Source of the DNA: Acetatifactor sp.
Lineage (GTDB): Bacteria; Bacillota; Clostridia; Lachnospirales; Lachnospiraceae
Reading direction: 5' to 3'
NCBI GenBank assembly: GCA_016290775.1
Contig: JAEEVF010000009.1
Coordinates: forward strand, 62,001 to 126,000
Length of the DNA: 64,000 bases
In this document: positions 51,243 through 59,700 of the stretch, piece by piece
How the letters are laid out: each line of letters begins with the position of its first letter
Numbering within the stretch: position 1 is the first letter of the stretch
Notes under the pieces: model-generated
What the model was told of the DNA's origin: nothing
Databases searched by the model: none
The model's input: only the letters and a program-made list of their open reading frames with translations
Position numbers and translations under genes: made by a program

Positions 51243-52314
51243 AGACAAAATATACCCCCGAAGTCTTGACGGCAATGGAGTCGCCTCTGTCAAAGTAGTC
51301 TGAAGTCTTTTGGTAGAATGTGGTTACTTCGTTTGCGCGCTGGAGGGAGTAACCGTGGTTTAGGAAATAACCAACGCCGCCCTTTCGCGCGTCCTGGTTA
51401 GAATAGACATATCGAAAATCGTCACCCTGATGCTTTTTTGAGGAATCCGAAGGCTCGTAGATGATCACCTGGTCGCTGATCCTTGCCTGGATGTTTCGAA
51501 AGCCCGCCTGTTTTAGCAGGTAGGGGAGCTTGGTCCCGCAGCGATAGTCCCGCTCGCCGCGCGAAAGCTCGTCCTCCCAAAGCGGCACAAAATCAGGCTG
51601 GCGCATGCCGCCCTCTTGTTTTTCAAGGCCGGAATAATATCCCGCCTGCTCCACTTCCTCGTTTGCGTCCATAAGAAGGATCGTGCCGCCGGGCGTAAGA
51701 GATTGCTTCATCTTTTCCAGCACGGCCTGCGGGTTTTGCACGTTCGACAAAAGGAAGAGCGCAACGACGAGATCATATTGCTTCGCCGGCCGCCAGTCGT
51801 AGATGTTTTCCTCGAAGAATTCATGTTGATAAGGCGTTTCGGAGAAATATTCCTTCGCCTCTTTGATCTGGTCTTGATCCAGCTCGATCCCGGAATAGGA
51901 GCTTCCCGCCGGCAAAAGGGGGAGCAGCACCTGACCAAGGTAACCGTAACCGCAGCCGAAATCCAGGACGTTTGTGGCCTTTTGCGGGCGCAGCACCTCG
52001 CGGACAAAGAACCGGAAATAGTCTTCGTTCCAGTAAAACTGTTTCCAGACCTTGAGCACGTCGCGCTTTTGATTCCAGTAGGTCACCTCGTCGTATTTTA
52101 CGGGGGCATCGTCCACGTGGAGCGGCTTCATTCCGAGTAGCACGTCGGCGCTGACGCCAAAGACGTCGGCTAGCTTAGGGATCTGCGTGATGTCAGGGTA
52201 GTTTATGTTGTTTTCCCATTTGCTGACGGTCTGGAAGGAGACCTGCATCAGGTCTGCAAGCTCTTTTTGCGTCATGCCTTTTGCTTCGCGAAGCTCCTTG
52301 ATCAACAGTTTCAT
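51229..52314 (-). CDS. XRE-type HTH fused to a SAM-dependent methyltransferase
   Basis: The protein has 361 residues. Residues 1-60: Cro/CI HTH (GMTQKELADLMQVSFQTVSKWENNINYPD). Residues about 95-270: class I methyltransferase with NVLDFGCGYGYLGQVLL, an acidic SGIELDQDQ strand and QYDLVVALFLLSN. The protein may bind DNA in response to its small-molecule methyl transfer, or methylate a compound while controlling its own operon. AGGAGG precedes the ATG at 52314. It is just downstream of the ABC-F gene (14 bp), so it is in one operon with it and the serine hydrolase. Confidence 0.82.
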   Translation of the reverse strand: MKLLIKELREAKGMTQKELADLMQVSFQTVSKWENNINYPDITQIPKLADVFGVSADVLLGMKPLHVDDAPVKYDEVTYWNQKRDVLKVWKQFYWNEDYFRFFVREVLRPQKATNVLDFGCGYGYLGQVLLPLLPAGSSYSGIELDQDQIKEAKEYFSETPYQHEFFEENIYDWRPAKQYDLVVALFLLSNVQNPQAVLEKMKQSLTPGGTILLMDANEEVEQAGYYSGLEKQEGGMRQPDFVPLWEDELSRGERDYRCGTKLPYLLKQAGFRNIQARISDQVIIYEPSDSSKKHQGDDFRYVYSNQDARKGGVGYFLNHGYSLQRANEVTTFYQKTSDYFDRGDSIAVKTSGVYFVYATL

Positions 52315-52327
52315 GAGGGGGTCCTCC

Positions 52328-53881
52328 TTACTTCTTCGTCGTCCATTTGGTGCAGTCCCAGACGGCGGTGGCGATGCCTTCGTAGAAGTCGGGTTCATGG
52401 CAGACCATGAGGATGCTGCCTTTGTAATCGGTGAGGGCACGGCGAAGCTCCGACTTGGCGTCCACGTCCAAGTGGTTGGTGGGCTCATCGAGGAGCAGAA
52501 GGTTGCTGGGGCGGTTGATGAGCTTGCATAGGCGCACCTTTGCCTGCTCGCCGCCGGATAGGACCTTCACCTTGCTTTCGATGTGTTTTGTCGTAAGGCC
52601 GCATTTTGCAAGGGCGGAGCGCACTTCATACTGGGACATGCTCGGGAACTCGTCCCAAAGCTCCTCAAGGCAGCTTTTAAAGCCGCTGCCGCTCATTTCC
52701 TGCTCGAAGTAGCCGATCTCCAGATAATCGCCCTGCGTCACGGTGCCGGAAAGGGGCGGGATCAGGCCAAGAAGGCTCTTTAGGAGCGTGGTCTTGCCGA
52801 TGCCGTTGGCGCCCGTGAGAACGATCTTGTTGCCGCGTTCCACGATAAGGTTTAAGGGGCTTGAGAGAGGCTCTTCATAGCCGATCACAAGGTCCTTGGT
52901 CTCGAAGAGAACGCGACCAGGCGTGCGCGCTTCCTTAAAGCGGAATTCTGGCTTGGGATTCTCGGCCGCAAGCTCGATCACGTCCATCTTGTCCAGCTTT
53001 TTCTGGCGGGACATGGCCATGTTTCGCGTGGCGACGCGGGATTTGTTCCTTGCCACGAAATCCTTGAGGTCCGCAATCTCCTTTTGCTGGCGGTTGTAAG
53101 CGGCCTCTAACTGGGAACGGCGTACGGCATAGACCTCTTGGAATCTGTCGTAATCGCCAACATAACGGGTGAGGGTCTGGCCTTCGATGTGCCAGATCAG
53201 GTTCACGACGCTGTTGAGGAACGGAATGTCGTGACTGATGAGGATGAAGGCGTTTTCATATTCCTGAAGATAACGCGTCAGCCATGCGATATGCTCCGCG
53301 TCGAGGTAGTTGGTGGGCTCGTCGAGAAGCAAAATGTCGGGCTTCTCGAGAAGGAGCTTGCCGAGGAGGACCTTGGTCCTTTGGCCGCCGGAGAGCTCCG
53401 TTACGTCGCGGTCGAGGCCAAGCTCCACAAGGCCCAGCGCACGCGCGACTTCGTCCACCTTCGCGTCGATCATATAAAAATCATGCATGGTGAGAAGGTC
53501 CTGGAGAGTGCCCAGGTCTTCCATGTAGGTTTCCAGCTCTTCGGGGGTCGCCTCGCCCATTTTGTCGCAGATCTCGTTCATCTGCGATTCCATCTCGTAA
53601 AGAAAATCAAAGGCGGAGGCGAGGACGTCGCGGATGGTCTGGCCCGCGGTCAGCACGGTGTGCTGGTCGAGGTATCCGGCGCGCACGTTTTTCGCCCACT
53701 CGACCTTGCCTTCGTCAGGCACAAGGCTTCCCGTGATCACGTTCATAAAAGTGGACTTACCTTCGCCGTTTGCGCCGATCAGACCCACGTGCTCGCCCTT
53801 TAGGAGGCGAAAGGACACGTCATTGAAGATCATGCGGTCGCCGAAGCCGTGGGTTAAGTGTTCAACGTTTAAGATGCTCAT
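52328..53881 (-). CDS. ABC-F family ATPase (ribosome-associated type)
   Basis: The protein has 517 residues: two ATPase domains and no membrane part. Domain 1: GANGEGKST (near 36), LSGGQRTK, LLLDEPTNYLD. Domain 2: GANGIGKTT (near 350), LSGGEQAK, LLLDEPTNHLD. The linker between them (QLEAAYNRQQKEIADLKDFV...) is the interdomain helix pair that in ABC-F proteins enters the ribosomal E site. It resembles YbiT/YkpA-type housekeeping members more than resistance members, but target-protection resistance cannot be excluded. First gene of a three-gene operon. Confidence 0.88.
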   Translation of the reverse strand: MSILNVEHLTHGFGDRMIFNDVSFRLLKGEHVGLIGANGEGKSTFMNVITGSLVPDEGKVEWAKNVRAGYLDQHTVLTAGQTIRDVLASAFDFLYEMESQMNEICDKMGEATPEELETYMEDLGTLQDLLTMHDFYMIDAKVDEVARALGLVELGLDRDVTELSGGQRTKVLLGKLLLEKPDILLLDEPTNYLDAEHIAWLTRYLQEYENAFILISHDIPFLNSVVNLIWHIEGQTLTRYVGDYDRFQEVYAVRRSQLEAAYNRQQKEIADLKDFVARNKSRVATRNMAMSRQKKLDKMDVIELAAENPKPEFRFKEARTPGRVLFETKDLVIGYEEPLSSPLNLIVERGNKIVLTGANGIGKTTLLKSLLGLIPPLSGTVTQGDYLEIGYFEQEMSGSGFKSCLEELWDEFPSMSQYEVRSALAKCGLTTKHIESKVKVLSGGEQAKVRLCKLINRPSNLLLLDEPTNHLDVDAKSELRRALTDYKGSILMVCHEPDFYEGIATAVWDCTKWTTKK

Positions 53882-53918
53882 AAAAACTCCTTATGTTTTG
53901 GTCTGTGTTGTCGCATTT

Positions 53919-53948
53919 ATCATACCTTAGCGGGCCGTTTTTCGTCAA
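53919..53948 (-). promoter_or_regulatory. Promoter of the ABC-F/XRE-methyltransferase/serine hydrolase operon
   Basis: On the minus strand TTGACG (53943-53948), 18-bp spacer, TATGAT (53919-53924). The expected transcript start is about 30 bp before the ATG at 53881, preceded by AAGGAG. The rest of the 250-bp divergent region (53882-54131) is AT-rich on the right, with no clear second promoter. Confidence 0.6.
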
Positions 53949-54131
53949 GGAGTTCGTGGGGGTTCAGACGCTTGCGGCGCGCCTGGAGGCTCATTTTTTG
54001 CGCACGAAACCCAGCAAAATATGAGCAGAATTTCATAAGAAATTACTATTATTTTTCCTAAAAACAGTATATGATATATGTAGTTGCTGTTGTTTTTAAG
54101 TGATATTGCATTTTTTGCGAAAGGAGAAGGT

Positions 54132-55307
54132 ATGGAAAACTTTAGTTTTTATTCACCGACCTATTTTGCGTTTGGCAAGGATTCGGAGAAGCAGGCAGGG
54201 AGCCTCATCAAGCAGTTTGGGGGAAGCAAGGTTTTGATCCATTACGGCGGCGGGAGCGTTGTGCGCTCTGGGCTGCTTGACAGAGTAAAGCAGTCGCTCA
54301 CGGATGCAGGCGTGCCCTTTGTAGAGCTGGGCGGCGTAAAGCCGAACCCCAGAAGCGGGTTGGTATATGAGGGCATAGAGCTCTGCAAGAAGGAAGGCGT
54401 GGATTTCATTCTTGCAGTGGGCGGCGGAAGCACCATTGATTCCTCGAAGGCCATTGCGGCAGGCGTGGTATATGACGGCGACTTTTGGGATTTCTACAGC
54501 GGAAAGCCCATTACGAAGGCTTTGCCGGTTGGCACGGTGCTCACGATCGCGGCAGCGGGAAGTGAAGGAAGCCCGGACTCCGTGATCACCAAGGAAGAGG
54601 GCATGTTCAAGCGCGGCGCGAGCGGTAATGCGATCCGCCCGAAGTTCAGCATTCTGAATCCTGCGCTGACCCAGACGTTGCCTGCATATCAGACGGCAGC
54701 AGGCGCGACCGACATTATGGCGCACCTTTATGAGAGATATTTGACCAATTCGAAAGAGGTCGAGGTGACCGATCGCCTGATCGAGGCGCTGCTCCTGACC
54801 ATGGTGCATGAGACGCCGAGAGTCATCGCGGATCCGAATAATTATGATGCGCGCGCAAACATTATGTGGGCCGGCATGATGGCACACAACAATTCCTGCG
54901 GCGTGGGAAGAAGCCAGGACTGGAACAGCCATAACATCGAACATGAGCTTTCGGCATTATATGACTGCGCACACGGCGCAGGTCTTGCAGTGACGATGCC
55001 CGCAGTGTTCCGCTACGTGATGAACCATGACGTGATGCGTTTTGCGCAGGTGGCAGTGCGCGTTTGGGGCTGCCAGATGGATTTCGCGCACCCTGAAGTG
55101 ACGGCGCTTGCGGGGATCAATGCATTCCAGAACTTCCTGATCTCCATCGGCATGCCGAAGAACTTCGAGGAGCTTGGCGCAAAGGAAGAGGACATTCCAA
55201 AGCTGGTTGAGGTGCTTTGCAGGGGCGACGGACGGAACGGTTCCATCTCCGGATTCGTGACGCTGAACGAAGAGGATTGCACGAAGATCTACCAGATGAT
55301 GGTATAG
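54132..55307 (+). CDS. Iron-containing alcohol dehydrogenase (BdhA/YugJ-like)
   Basis: The protein has 391 residues. NAD(P) motif AVGGGSTIDSSKAIA near residue 96. The metal site is seen as ATDIMAHLYE and SHNIEHELSALYDCAHGAGLAV (Asp plus three His). Closest in pattern to NADPH/NADH-dependent butanol dehydrogenases of clostridia, which reduce aldehydes in fermentation. AAAGGAG lies 6 bp before the ATG at 54132. Monocistronic, with a terminator after it. Confidence 0.9.
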   Translation: MENFSFYSPTYFAFGKDSEKQAGSLIKQFGGSKVLIHYGGGSVVRSGLLDRVKQSLTDAGVPFVELGGVKPNPRSGLVYEGIELCKKEGVDFILAVGGGSTIDSSKAIAAGVVYDGDFWDFYSGKPITKALPVGTVLTIAAAGSEGSPDSVITKEEGMFKRGASGNAIRPKFSILNPALTQTLPAYQTAAGATDIMAHLYERYLTNSKEVEVTDRLIEALLLTMVHETPRVIADPNNYDARANIMWAGMMAHNNSCGVGRSQDWNSHNIEHELSALYDCAHGAGLAVTMPAVFRYVMNHDVMRFAQVAVRVWGCQMDFAHPEVTALAGINAFQNFLISIGMPKNFEELGAKEEDIPKLVEVLCRGDGRNGSISGFVTLNEEDCTKIYQMMV

Positions 55308-55321
55308 TTTGAAATTTTACG

Positions 55322-55348
55322 GGGCTGCCCACTGTGGCAGCCCTTTTT
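55322..55348 (+). terminator. Intrinsic terminator after the alcohol dehydrogenase gene
   Basis: Stem GGGCTGCC (55322-55329) with GGCAGCCC (55336-55343), loop CACTGT, followed by TTTTT. It lies 14 bp after the stop codon and 4 bp before the next promoter. Confidence 0.88.
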
Positions 55349-55351
55349 GGG

Positions 55352-55380
55352 TTGAGTTTTGCCTGCAAAATTGGTAAAAT
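55352..55380 (+). promoter_or_regulatory. Promoter of the response-regulator gene
   Basis: TTGAGT (55352-55357), 17-bp spacer, TAAAAT (55375-55380), directly after the terminator and 40 bp before the ATG at 55422. Confidence 0.62.
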
Positions 55381-55421
55381 GTCTAGGAGGGGAAATCTTT
55401 CGATGCATGAAGGAGCGCAGA

Positions 55422-56099
55422 ATGAGAAGCATTTTGGTGGTAGATGACGATCAGGCGATCAATAAGATGGTGCGGGAGTACCTTGTGAGCAAGGGCTATC
55501 GCACGGATGGCGCATATTCCGGGACGGAAGCAGTCATGTGCCTGGAGAGGAACCGATATGAGCTGGTGGTTTTGGACCTGATGCTTCCCGGGATGACGGG
55601 GGAGGAGGTCCTGGAGTATATTGTTAAGAATTGCCCAACCCCCGTGATCGCACTTTCCGCAAAGGATGACGTGGCGAGTAAGCTGGTGCTTCTAAAGGGC
55701 GGTGCAGAGGATTACGTGACAAAGCCCTTTGATCCGGAAGAGCTCCTTGCAAGGATCGAGATCGTGCTTCGGCGCGGCGGTGCAGCACCTGCAAACCGGG
55801 TGTTGTCCTATGGCAACCTGCAGCTTGATCCGGAGGCAAGGACCCTTTTGCAGCTTGGGCAGCCCGTTGCACTGACGAAAAACGAGTTTGCCATCCTGGA
55901 GATGATGATGGAGAGGCCTTCGGTGGTATATACCAAAGAAATGATTTATGAAAAGCTTTGGAATGAACAGCCGGATGCAAGTGACAACACGATCAGCGTG
56001 CACGTCAGCAACATTCGCAAGAAGCTGGCGGTGCTCGAGCCGGACCGCTCCTACGTAAAAACCGTCTGGGGCATTGGCTTTAAGATGGAATCTTTATGA
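55422..56099 (+). CDS. OmpR-family response regulator
   Basis: The protein has 225 residues. Receiver domain: acidic pocket ILVVDDD, phospho-acceptor Asp near 52 in LVVLDLMLPGMTG, Lys in VTKPFDPEE. C-terminal winged helix: LTKNEFAILEMMMERPSVVYTKEMIYEKLW and SVHVSNIRKKL. It probably pairs with the histidine kinase at 58696 and controls the ABC genes between them. The start at 55422 follows GAAGGAG. Confidence 0.9.
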   Translation: MRSILVVDDDQAINKMVREYLVSKGYRTDGAYSGTEAVMCLERNRYELVVLDLMLPGMTGEEVLEYIVKNCPTPVIALSAKDDVASKLVLLKGGAEDYVTKPFDPEELLARIEIVLRRGGAAPANRVLSYGNLQLDPEARTLLQLGQPVALTKNEFAILEMMMERPSVVYTKEMIYEKLWNEQPDASDNTISVHVSNIRKKLAVLEPDRSYVKTVWGIGFKMESL

Positions 56100-56103
56100 A
56101 TTC

Positions 56104-56147
56104 CTTAAACTTTTGTAAATGATTTTCTTAAACTCTTCCCGTATTCT
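56104..56147 (+). promoter_or_regulatory. Candidate response-regulator operator and activated promoter of the ABC genes
   Basis: Direct repeats CTTAAACT at 56104-56111 and 56127-56134 are 23 bp apart (about two helix turns). TTAAAC is followed 8 bp later by a -10 TATTCT (56142-56147), and no -35 match is present, as for an activated promoter. A third CTTAAACT with the same 8-bp spacing to GATAAT lies at 56960-56980, before the ATPase gene. Confidence 0.5.
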
Positions 56148-56204
56148 GAGAGTTGTAAAGAGCAAAACCCGCAGAGGAAAAGGAAGGTTTAAGGAGGTAA
56201 ACAT

Positions 56205-56951
56205 ATGTTAAACGCAATGAGGGCTTCGTTTTACAAAATGTTTCGCGACAAGGCTTTTGGGATCTGTCTGGCAGGGACGGTCGCCTGGGCACTTGTCGTT
56301 ATCATGGCGCAGGTGCTTACCAGTCATGCGAGGGGCATCGAGGATGTGTCACAACTGGCGAACCGTTGGTATGGGTTCATTGGCTTGCATGTGATAGAGG
56401 TTCCGCTGATCGTAAGTGCCGTGCTTCTGTTCTCGGGCGAATTTCAGGATAAATCCTGGAAGCTGTTGATCGCAAAGGGAATCTCCAAGACGAGTTACTT
56501 TTTTTCAAAATTGGTCAGCATGCTTTGCTTAACCGTGATCATTAGCTTCATATCCATTTTGACGCTGGCAATATGCAACGTGGCTTTGCTTCACGCGACG
56601 ATGGATGCGGCATATGTTGGAAACGTGATCCGGTTCTTTTTGGCAGAAACCGCGGCGCATTTTTCCATCGCAGTCCTGGTCATCACCTTGATCTGCATCA
56701 TTAAGCGCGGCGATATTGCTTCGATCCTCAGCCTGTTTTTGATGGTGTTCGGCTACGTGATGCTTTCGGGTGTTGAAAAAGCATTTTCCCTGGGAGAAGT
56801 GATCACGGATTTTTGGGCCTTTTCCCAAACGGCATTTGTGGAGTTTAACGGTCCAGTTGCCTGGGGAAGAATAGGGATCTCGCTTCTTGGGCATCTGGTG
56901 ATCTGCAGCCTGCTTGCGATCACCGTCCTGAGCCGTAAAGACATCGATTGA
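56205..56951 (+). CDS. ABC-2 type permease, lantibiotic-immunity-like
   Basis: The protein has 248 residues and six predicted membrane helices. The N terminus MRASFYKMFRDKAFGICLAGT is shared with the permease at 57926 (IRASFYKLFHDKATWISLAGT), showing tandem duplication. The arrangement regulator-permease-ATPase-permease-kinase matches LanFEG/bacitracin-type self-protection or peptide-sensing clusters. The exported or expelled compound is unknown. AAGGAGG precedes the ATG. Confidence 0.8.
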   Translation: MLNAMRASFYKMFRDKAFGICLAGTVAWALVVIMAQVLTSHARGIEDVSQLANRWYGFIGLHVIEVPLIVSAVLLFSGEFQDKSWKLLIAKGISKTSYFFSKLVSMLCLTVIISFISILTLAICNVALLHATMDAAYVGNVIRFFLAETAAHFSIAVLVITLICIIKRGDIASILSLFLMVFGYVMLSGVEKAFSLGEVITDFWAFSQTAFVEFNGPVAWGRIGISLLGHLVICSLLAITVLSRKDID

Positions 56952-56959
56952 CTCCTTTC

Positions 56960-56980
56960 CTTAAACTCTCGCGGGATAAT
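56960..56980 (+). promoter_or_regulatory. Second CTTAAACT box with -10, before the ATPase gene
   Basis: CTTAAACT (56960-56967) then GATAAT (56975-56980), with the same TTAAAC-N8-hexamer spacing as at 56128-56147. It may give a second regulated promoter inside the cluster. Confidence 0.4.
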
Positions 56981-57017
56981 GATCTTAAAACAAGTTGCAG
57001 ACGAAGGGAGAAAAAAG

Positions 57018-57929
57018 ATGAGCAACATTGTAAAAACAAAGGCACTGACGAAGAAATATCATGGATTTGCTGCCGTGGACGGCGTAAACATGAGCATAGA
57101 AAAGGGTGACATATATGCACTGATCGGCGAGAACGGTGCAGGAAAATCCACCTTGATGAAAATGCTGAGCGGTCTTGCCGCTCCGACCTCCGGAGAGGTG
57201 GTACTGTTCGAAAATAAGCACCCGGAGGTGGCGCGTTTCCGCATGGGATGTCTGATCGATTCCCCGGCGCTGGATTCAAGACTTACCGTCCGTGACAATC
57301 TGGAGATGTTTTCGAGGGCCTTCGGCTGCCATAAGGAAGGCGAAGTGAATCGGATCTTAAAGCTGGTGGGCATGGACGGAAATGCCAACAAGGTCATTAA
57401 GAAAACCTCTCTTGGCATGAAGCAAAGGCTTGCCATCGGCATTGCACTTTTGGGTTCCCCTGATTTTCTGATCCTTGACGAGCCCATGAATGGACTGGAT
57501 CCCATGGGAATTCAGGAGATCCGTCAGCTCTTAAAGAAGCTGAATGCGGAAAATCAAACGACGATCCTGATCTCGAGCCATCTCTTGGACGAGGTGTCCA
57601 AGGTAGCGACGCGCTACGGATTTATGAAGGCCGGTCACTTGATCTCTGAGCTTTCCAATGAGGAGCTGGAGGAGAAGAGCAAGACCTGCTTAAGGCTTAA
57701 GGTCTCCGATACCGCAAAGGCAGCCATGGTTTGCGAAAAGGATCTTGGCACGAACAATTACGAGGTAATGGATGCTGAGCACGTAAGACTTTTTGATTAC
57801 GTGGATGAGTCTGCCAAGGTCGTAACGGCAATGGTGCGCGGCGGCGTGGAAGTGGGCGAGATGGTCCGCATGGGCGAGAGCCTGGAGGAGTTCTTCAACA
57901 ATTTGATGACGGCGAGGGAAGAGCAATGA
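57018..57929 (+). CDS. ABC transporter ATPase of the lantibiotic-immunity-like cluster
   Basis: The protein has 303 residues. Walker A GENGAGKST near 40, signature region TSLGMKQRLAIGIALL (variant: SLGMKQR where LSGGQ usually stands, as in BcrA-like ATPases), Walker B FLILDEPMNGLDP, H-loop SSHLLDEV. The C-terminal extension (about 80 residues) is usual for BcrA/NatA types. It works with the two flanking permeases. The stop overlaps the next ATG (ATGA at 57926). The start at 57018 follows GGGAGAA. Confidence 0.88.
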   Translation: MSNIVKTKALTKKYHGFAAVDGVNMSIEKGDIYALIGENGAGKSTLMKMLSGLAAPTSGEVVLFENKHPEVARFRMGCLIDSPALDSRLTVRDNLEMFSRAFGCHKEGEVNRILKLVGMDGNANKVIKKTSLGMKQRLAIGIALLGSPDFLILDEPMNGLDPMGIQEIRQLLKKLNAENQTTILISSHLLDEVSKVATRYGFMKAGHLISELSNEELEEKSKTCLRLKVSDTAKAAMVCEKDLGTNNYEVMDAEHVRLFDYVDESAKVVTAMVRGGVEVGEMVRMGESLEEFFNNLMTAREEQ

Positions 57930-58675
57930 AAAACATGATCAGAGCCTCTTTCTATAAGCTGTTTCATGACAAGGCGACATGGATCAGCCTTGCCGGAACC
58001 GCGGTATGGTCCCTTTATGTCTGCGTGATGCTGACCTGGATCGCGGACGGAAAGCTGGATGTGTCGGATGCCGCGGGTGCGGAAAAATATTGGAGAGATT
58101 TCATGGGCTACCACGGCGTGATGGTACCGCTCCTTATAAGCTCCATCGTGCTGTTTACCGCGGAGTTTAAGGACAAGTCCTGGAAGCTTTTTGTGGCAAG
58201 GGGAATCTCCAGGACGGGCTATTATTTTTCCAAGCTGCCCTGCATATTGACGCTTACCGTAATGCTCAGCTTTGTCGCCATTGCATTTGGCGCAGCCTAC
58301 GGTGTGGCAAAGCTTGGAATGCAGTGTAACGGGGTCTTCGTAATCCTTTTGATAAGGTATTTTCTTTTGCAGACGGTTGCTCACGGCACCGCGGCAGTTT
58401 TGATCCTGACCATCTTTTTTTTGATCAAGATCGGTGAAGTATCATCCTCGGTCAACGCGGTCCTTTTGATGTTTGGGACCATGGCACTTTCCAAGATCGA
58501 GACGGCCCTTTCTCTTGGCGATGCGCTGACGGGCGCCTTTGCCTTTGCACAGCCTTTGCGTGTAAGCTTTACGGGCGCGGATGAGTGGATTCGGATCTTG
58601 ATCGTTTTTGTGGCATATTTTGTAGCCTGTAGCCTGGCAGTCCTTCTGCTTGGCGTACGCGGCGACGTTGAATAA
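57926..58675 (+). CDS. ABC-2 type permease, paralogue of 56205-56951
   Basis: The protein has 249 residues, six predicted membrane helices and the same size and N-terminal motif as the first permease. Both share DKSWKLFVARGISRTGYYFSK-like segments (first copy DKSWKLLIAKGISKTSYFFSK). They probably form a heterodimeric membrane unit with the ATPase. The start overlaps the ATPase stop by 4 bp. Confidence 0.8.
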   Translation: MKNMIRASFYKLFHDKATWISLAGTAVWSLYVCVMLTWIADGKLDVSDAAGAEKYWRDFMGYHGVMVPLLISSIVLFTAEFKDKSWKLFVARGISRTGYYFSKLPCILTLTVMLSFVAIAFGAAYGVAKLGMQCNGVFVILLIRYFLLQTVAHGTAAVLILTIFFLIKIGEVSSSVNAVLLMFGTMALSKIETALSLGDALTGAFAFAQPLRVSFTGADEWIRILIVFVAYFVACSLAVLLLGVRGDVE

Positions 58676-58695
58676 ATTGCGAAGGAGGGAGAGGC

Positions 58696-59607
58696 GTGAG
58701 CTTAGGAACGGGTATCATAATTGCAATTCTGGGGCTCCTTTGCCTCCTTCTGCTTTTTTGCCTCATCTTCCAGCAGCGGCAGATCGTAAGACTTCGGCAG
58801 TTTGTTGAAACTCTGCAGGAGGGCGATACGTCCATCATGGTGCCGATCGATTTCCAGACGCCGGAAATCGGAAAGCTGGTGGACGAGATCAATCTTCTCG
58901 TGGATAAATATCGAAAGAGCATCACGGAGCTAAGGCACAAGGACGAGACCATCAAGGAGACGATCACAAATCTTGCGCACGACGTGCGAACGCCCCTGAC
59001 CTCCATCGAAGGGTATGCGAAGATCCTAAAGAATTCAGGCAATCTTTCAAAGACGGACTTAGAGGCGGTCGATACCATATTAGAGCGGTCTGACACCTTA
59101 AAGCGCCTGCTAAATCAGCTCTTTGATTTCGCAAGGCTTGAGTCGGATTCCTTTGAATACCATGAGGTACCGATAGACTTAAATGCGATCCTCAGAAAGA
59201 CGGCGGTTTCGTTTTATTCGAATTTTGAAGCAAAGGGAGAGGAGCCGGACATTCGGATCCCGGAGGAGGAGTTTCGGGTTTTGGGTGATCCGGATGCCGT
59301 GACAAGAGTCTTCTCCAACATTATTTTCAATGCACTAGTTCATGGAAAAACGAGTTATTCCATAGCCTCCTGGCAAGAGCCGGAGGCTTATGCCTTTTGT
59401 TTCCAAAATGATGCGGGAGACATTACTGCTGAGGATCTTGACAGGCTGTTTGACAGGTTTTTTACGACGGACAAGTCCCGTTCCAAAAAGACCACGGGGC
59501 TGGGACTTGCCATTGCAAAAAAGATCGTGACGCACATGGGCGGCGAGATCAAGGCAGAGCTAAAGGACGGATTGTTTGGGATTGTGATCCGGATTCCGAA
59601 GGGGTAA
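58696..59607 (+). CDS. Sensor histidine kinase with single membrane helix
   Basis: The protein has 303 residues. One N-terminal membrane helix (about 4-26) and no extracytoplasmic domain. A linker, then the H-box TNLAHDVRTPLTSIEGYAKIL with the phospho-accepting His at 95, N-box NIIFNALVHGK, and G boxes TGLGLAIAKKIVTHMGG. Kinases without an outer domain in such clusters often sense through their ABC partner. GTG start at 58696 after GGAGGGAG. Closes the five-gene regulator/ABC cluster. Confidence 0.88.
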   Translation: MSLGTGIIIAILGLLCLLLLFCLIFQQRQIVRLRQFVETLQEGDTSIMVPIDFQTPEIGKLVDEINLLVDKYRKSITELRHKDETIKETITNLAHDVRTPLTSIEGYAKILKNSGNLSKTDLEAVDTILERSDTLKRLLNQLFDFARLESDSFEYHEVPIDLNAILRKTAVSFYSNFEAKGEEPDIRIPEEEFRVLGDPDAVTRVFSNIIFNALVHGKTSYSIASWQEPEAYAFCFQNDAGDITAEDLDRLFDRFFTTDKSRSKKTTGLGLAIAKKIVTHMGGEIKAELKDGLFGIVIRIPKG

Positions 59608-59700
59608 AGAATTAAGGTCGTGCTGCGGAGATGTTTTTTGGGGTACTGGCGGGAGGCATGCCGCCGAGGACGATTCTTATGCATGCATGGGAGGCATAAC

